Shown: positions 62,749 through 64,000 of the stretch, in pieces
Numbering within the stretch: the first letter of the stretch is position 1
Layout of the letters: the number at the start of each line of letters is the position of its first letter
Source of the DNA: Undaria pinnatifida
Lineage: Eukaryota; Sar; Phaeophyceae; Laminariales; Alariaceae
Assembly: GCA_012845835.1 (NCBI GenBank)
Contig: JABAKD010000024.1
Span: 9,925,103-9,989,102, forward strand
Direction of reading: 5' to 3'
DNA: 64,000 bases
Notes under the pieces: model-generated
What the model was told of the DNA's origin: nothing
Seen by the model: only the letters and a program-made list of their open reading frames with translations
Databases searched by the model: none
Translations under genes and position numbers: made by a program

Positions 62749-64000
62749 CTGCAGGTGTTTTTCGTGATGCATTTCGTACGTAGCCATAGCGTGTTTAGTC
62801 GGTGGGTGTTGTCCTCATGAATTTCGCATAAGCCCTTAGCATAATCCCTTAGCAAGTTGTGTCGGTGTGTGTTGTCGTGGTGCATTTCGTACAAGCGCTT
62901 AGCAGTTTTGCTGGTGGGTGTGAAACAGATTGTAAGAGGCCACTATGGTGAGGACGGGTCGACGTCTGTGTTCATTTTCCCCGACCGGTCGTCACCACCA
63001 GAATTCCCTTCGCCGGCCACCCGTTAGAAAAAAATTTGATTGAGGTTCAAGGATTGTCCCACTGACGGCCAAGGTTCCTCGGGTGGGGAGGCTGTCTATC
63101 AAGGGGCAAGAGTGCCGTCCGCCAATATCTTGGCCTGCGTGCGATTTTATTGTGGCACGTTTCGTACCAGCTCATAGTCGCGAGGCCGTCTGTGCTTGAT
63201 TGTATCGTGAGGCATTCCCAATTTCGTGGAACGTGAAAACGACCTAAGACTACTGGAAAATGCTTGGTTGATAGTGTTATCTTTGCCGTAATCCCCTCTC
63301 CCCCTCCGGGTTTGTCGGCCGTCTTATAACAGGAACAGAACCGCCGATATCGGGCGCTCATCACACAGGTTGCCTGTTGCATCTGCACGGCTATGGAGTT
63401 TGCGGGCTACCAGAGAGAAAAACCAGTTATGGTGAACGCTTTTTTTTCTGCAGCTATTGCCACCGAGACATCCCGAACGGCAATCAGCGTAGAATGAAGA
63501 CCAGATGGATGTCTCGACGTTCTCTCAGGTGCACCTTTGGACAGCTTCGCTAAAGACACAGGGTACTTCACGGGCAATCTACTTCGTTGTCATTATAACC
63601 GCAGATCACATGCCCGAGCGCAACTTTATATATCGATCACAACGGAAAGTATCACAGCGTGTTAGGGGATTCATGTAGTAAGGCTGATTTCGCAAGCCTT
63701 TTATGCATTTTCGAATCCAACAGTAAAATCGTCATCCGATCAGATGGATCCTAATTTTGGAAATAATGTTCGAACCATACTTGGAGAAAATGTTCGAACC
63801 ATACGGTTGATACTTTTTGTTTTCTGGCTTTATTGGAAAATATCACTTGAGCAGTAGCTCCAAGACAAGCGCTCTGGCAGTACCATACGAAACGCGAAGA
63901 AGCGGTCGCGCCGCGGCTCTCCTATCATGCCAGTGGACCCTCCCCCTACGTCGCAGACATATATATACATGACACCTCGACAAAACACCAGGGAGGAACT
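62749..64000. other. No supported exon; degenerate repeats
   Basis: I see no exon here. 62770-62920 has degenerate tandem units around a GCATTTCGTAC-like core spaced about 60 bp apart, and 62942-63026 is a decayed copy of exon 1. Beyond 63050 the open frames are short, lack module motifs and have no matching splice signals. The region should be an intron of the giant gene or its 5' flank. Confidence 0.5.
62942..63026 (-). pseudogene. Decayed copy of exon 1 (5' part)
   Basis: The plus-strand text around GGTCGACGTCTGTGTTCAT and CCGACCGGTCGTCACCACC parallels exon 1 around GCTCGACGTCCGTCAGGAAT and CTGACCAGTCGTAACCAG, in the same order, ending at a GGCCACC corresponding to the exon 1 acceptor edge. 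Indels break the frame. I read it as a partial local duplication that is no longer coding. Confidence 0.6.

Noticed and set aside
1-64000. tRNA, rRNA or other structural RNA genes
   Set aside because: No cloverleaf with A and B box sequences or rRNA core motifs were recognised on either strand by eye; a tRNAscan or Infernal run would be decisive.

Overview
The window looks like nuclear DNA of an intron-rich stramenopile, most likely a brown alga. The reasons are one enormous gene cut into dozens of 75-330 bp exons by roughly 0.3-7 kb GT-AG introns, a protein built from fibronectin type III (FN3) modules alternating with an 'ALExLpxVGxVxVxR' module that I associate with large extracellular proteins of brown algae and oomycetes, and dense short dispersed repeats. 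The species assignment is inference; no marker gene is present.

Everything I can support as coding is on the minus strand and belongs to one open-ended gene. I traced 53 exons in transcript order from 62748 down to base 1 (exon 1 = 62605-62748, exon 53 = 1-299, running off the left edge). They sum to about 14.6 kb of coding sequence, roughly 4,850 residues, with neither a start nor a stop codon in the window. Splice phases match at nearly every junction, and module order is continuous (FN3 end with YYVRVSAxN, FN3 start with a Trp-Pro pair, YxVEWDT, VQxI..SGxFxLxF, ALExLpxVGxVxVxR, WxVTFxxxxGDxPxL, back to FN3). The protein is probably a secreted or cell-surface adhesion or matrix protein, rich in N-x-S/T sequons.

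Layout: 62.75-64 kb holds repeats and no exon I can defend. From 62.7 to 9.2 kb there are 49 small exons separated by introns. From 8.3 kb to the left edge the architecture changes abruptly: exons of 1,326, 4,245, 507 and at least 299 bp carry many modules with almost no introns. This is a sign of localised intron loss. The 7.1 kb intron at 30880-37962 holds a repeat-dense insertion (CAG-rich microsatellites, tandem units of about 520 bp, terminal direct repeats). The 3.3 kb intron at 42562-45842 is also mostly repeat-like.

Two further layers stand out. Many exons have one or more decayed, same-strand partial copies of themselves in the adjacent intron (pseudo-exons with stops, frameshifts or lost splice sites), including a 144-bp triplication at exon 1. 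Several dispersed repeat families recur through the introns, among them a ~150-bp element with a conserved hairpin, a CCGGCACTATA-type family and a TTAGAACTGCACCC-type family. No rRNA, tRNA, CRISPR array, operon structure or second protein-coding gene could be supported.
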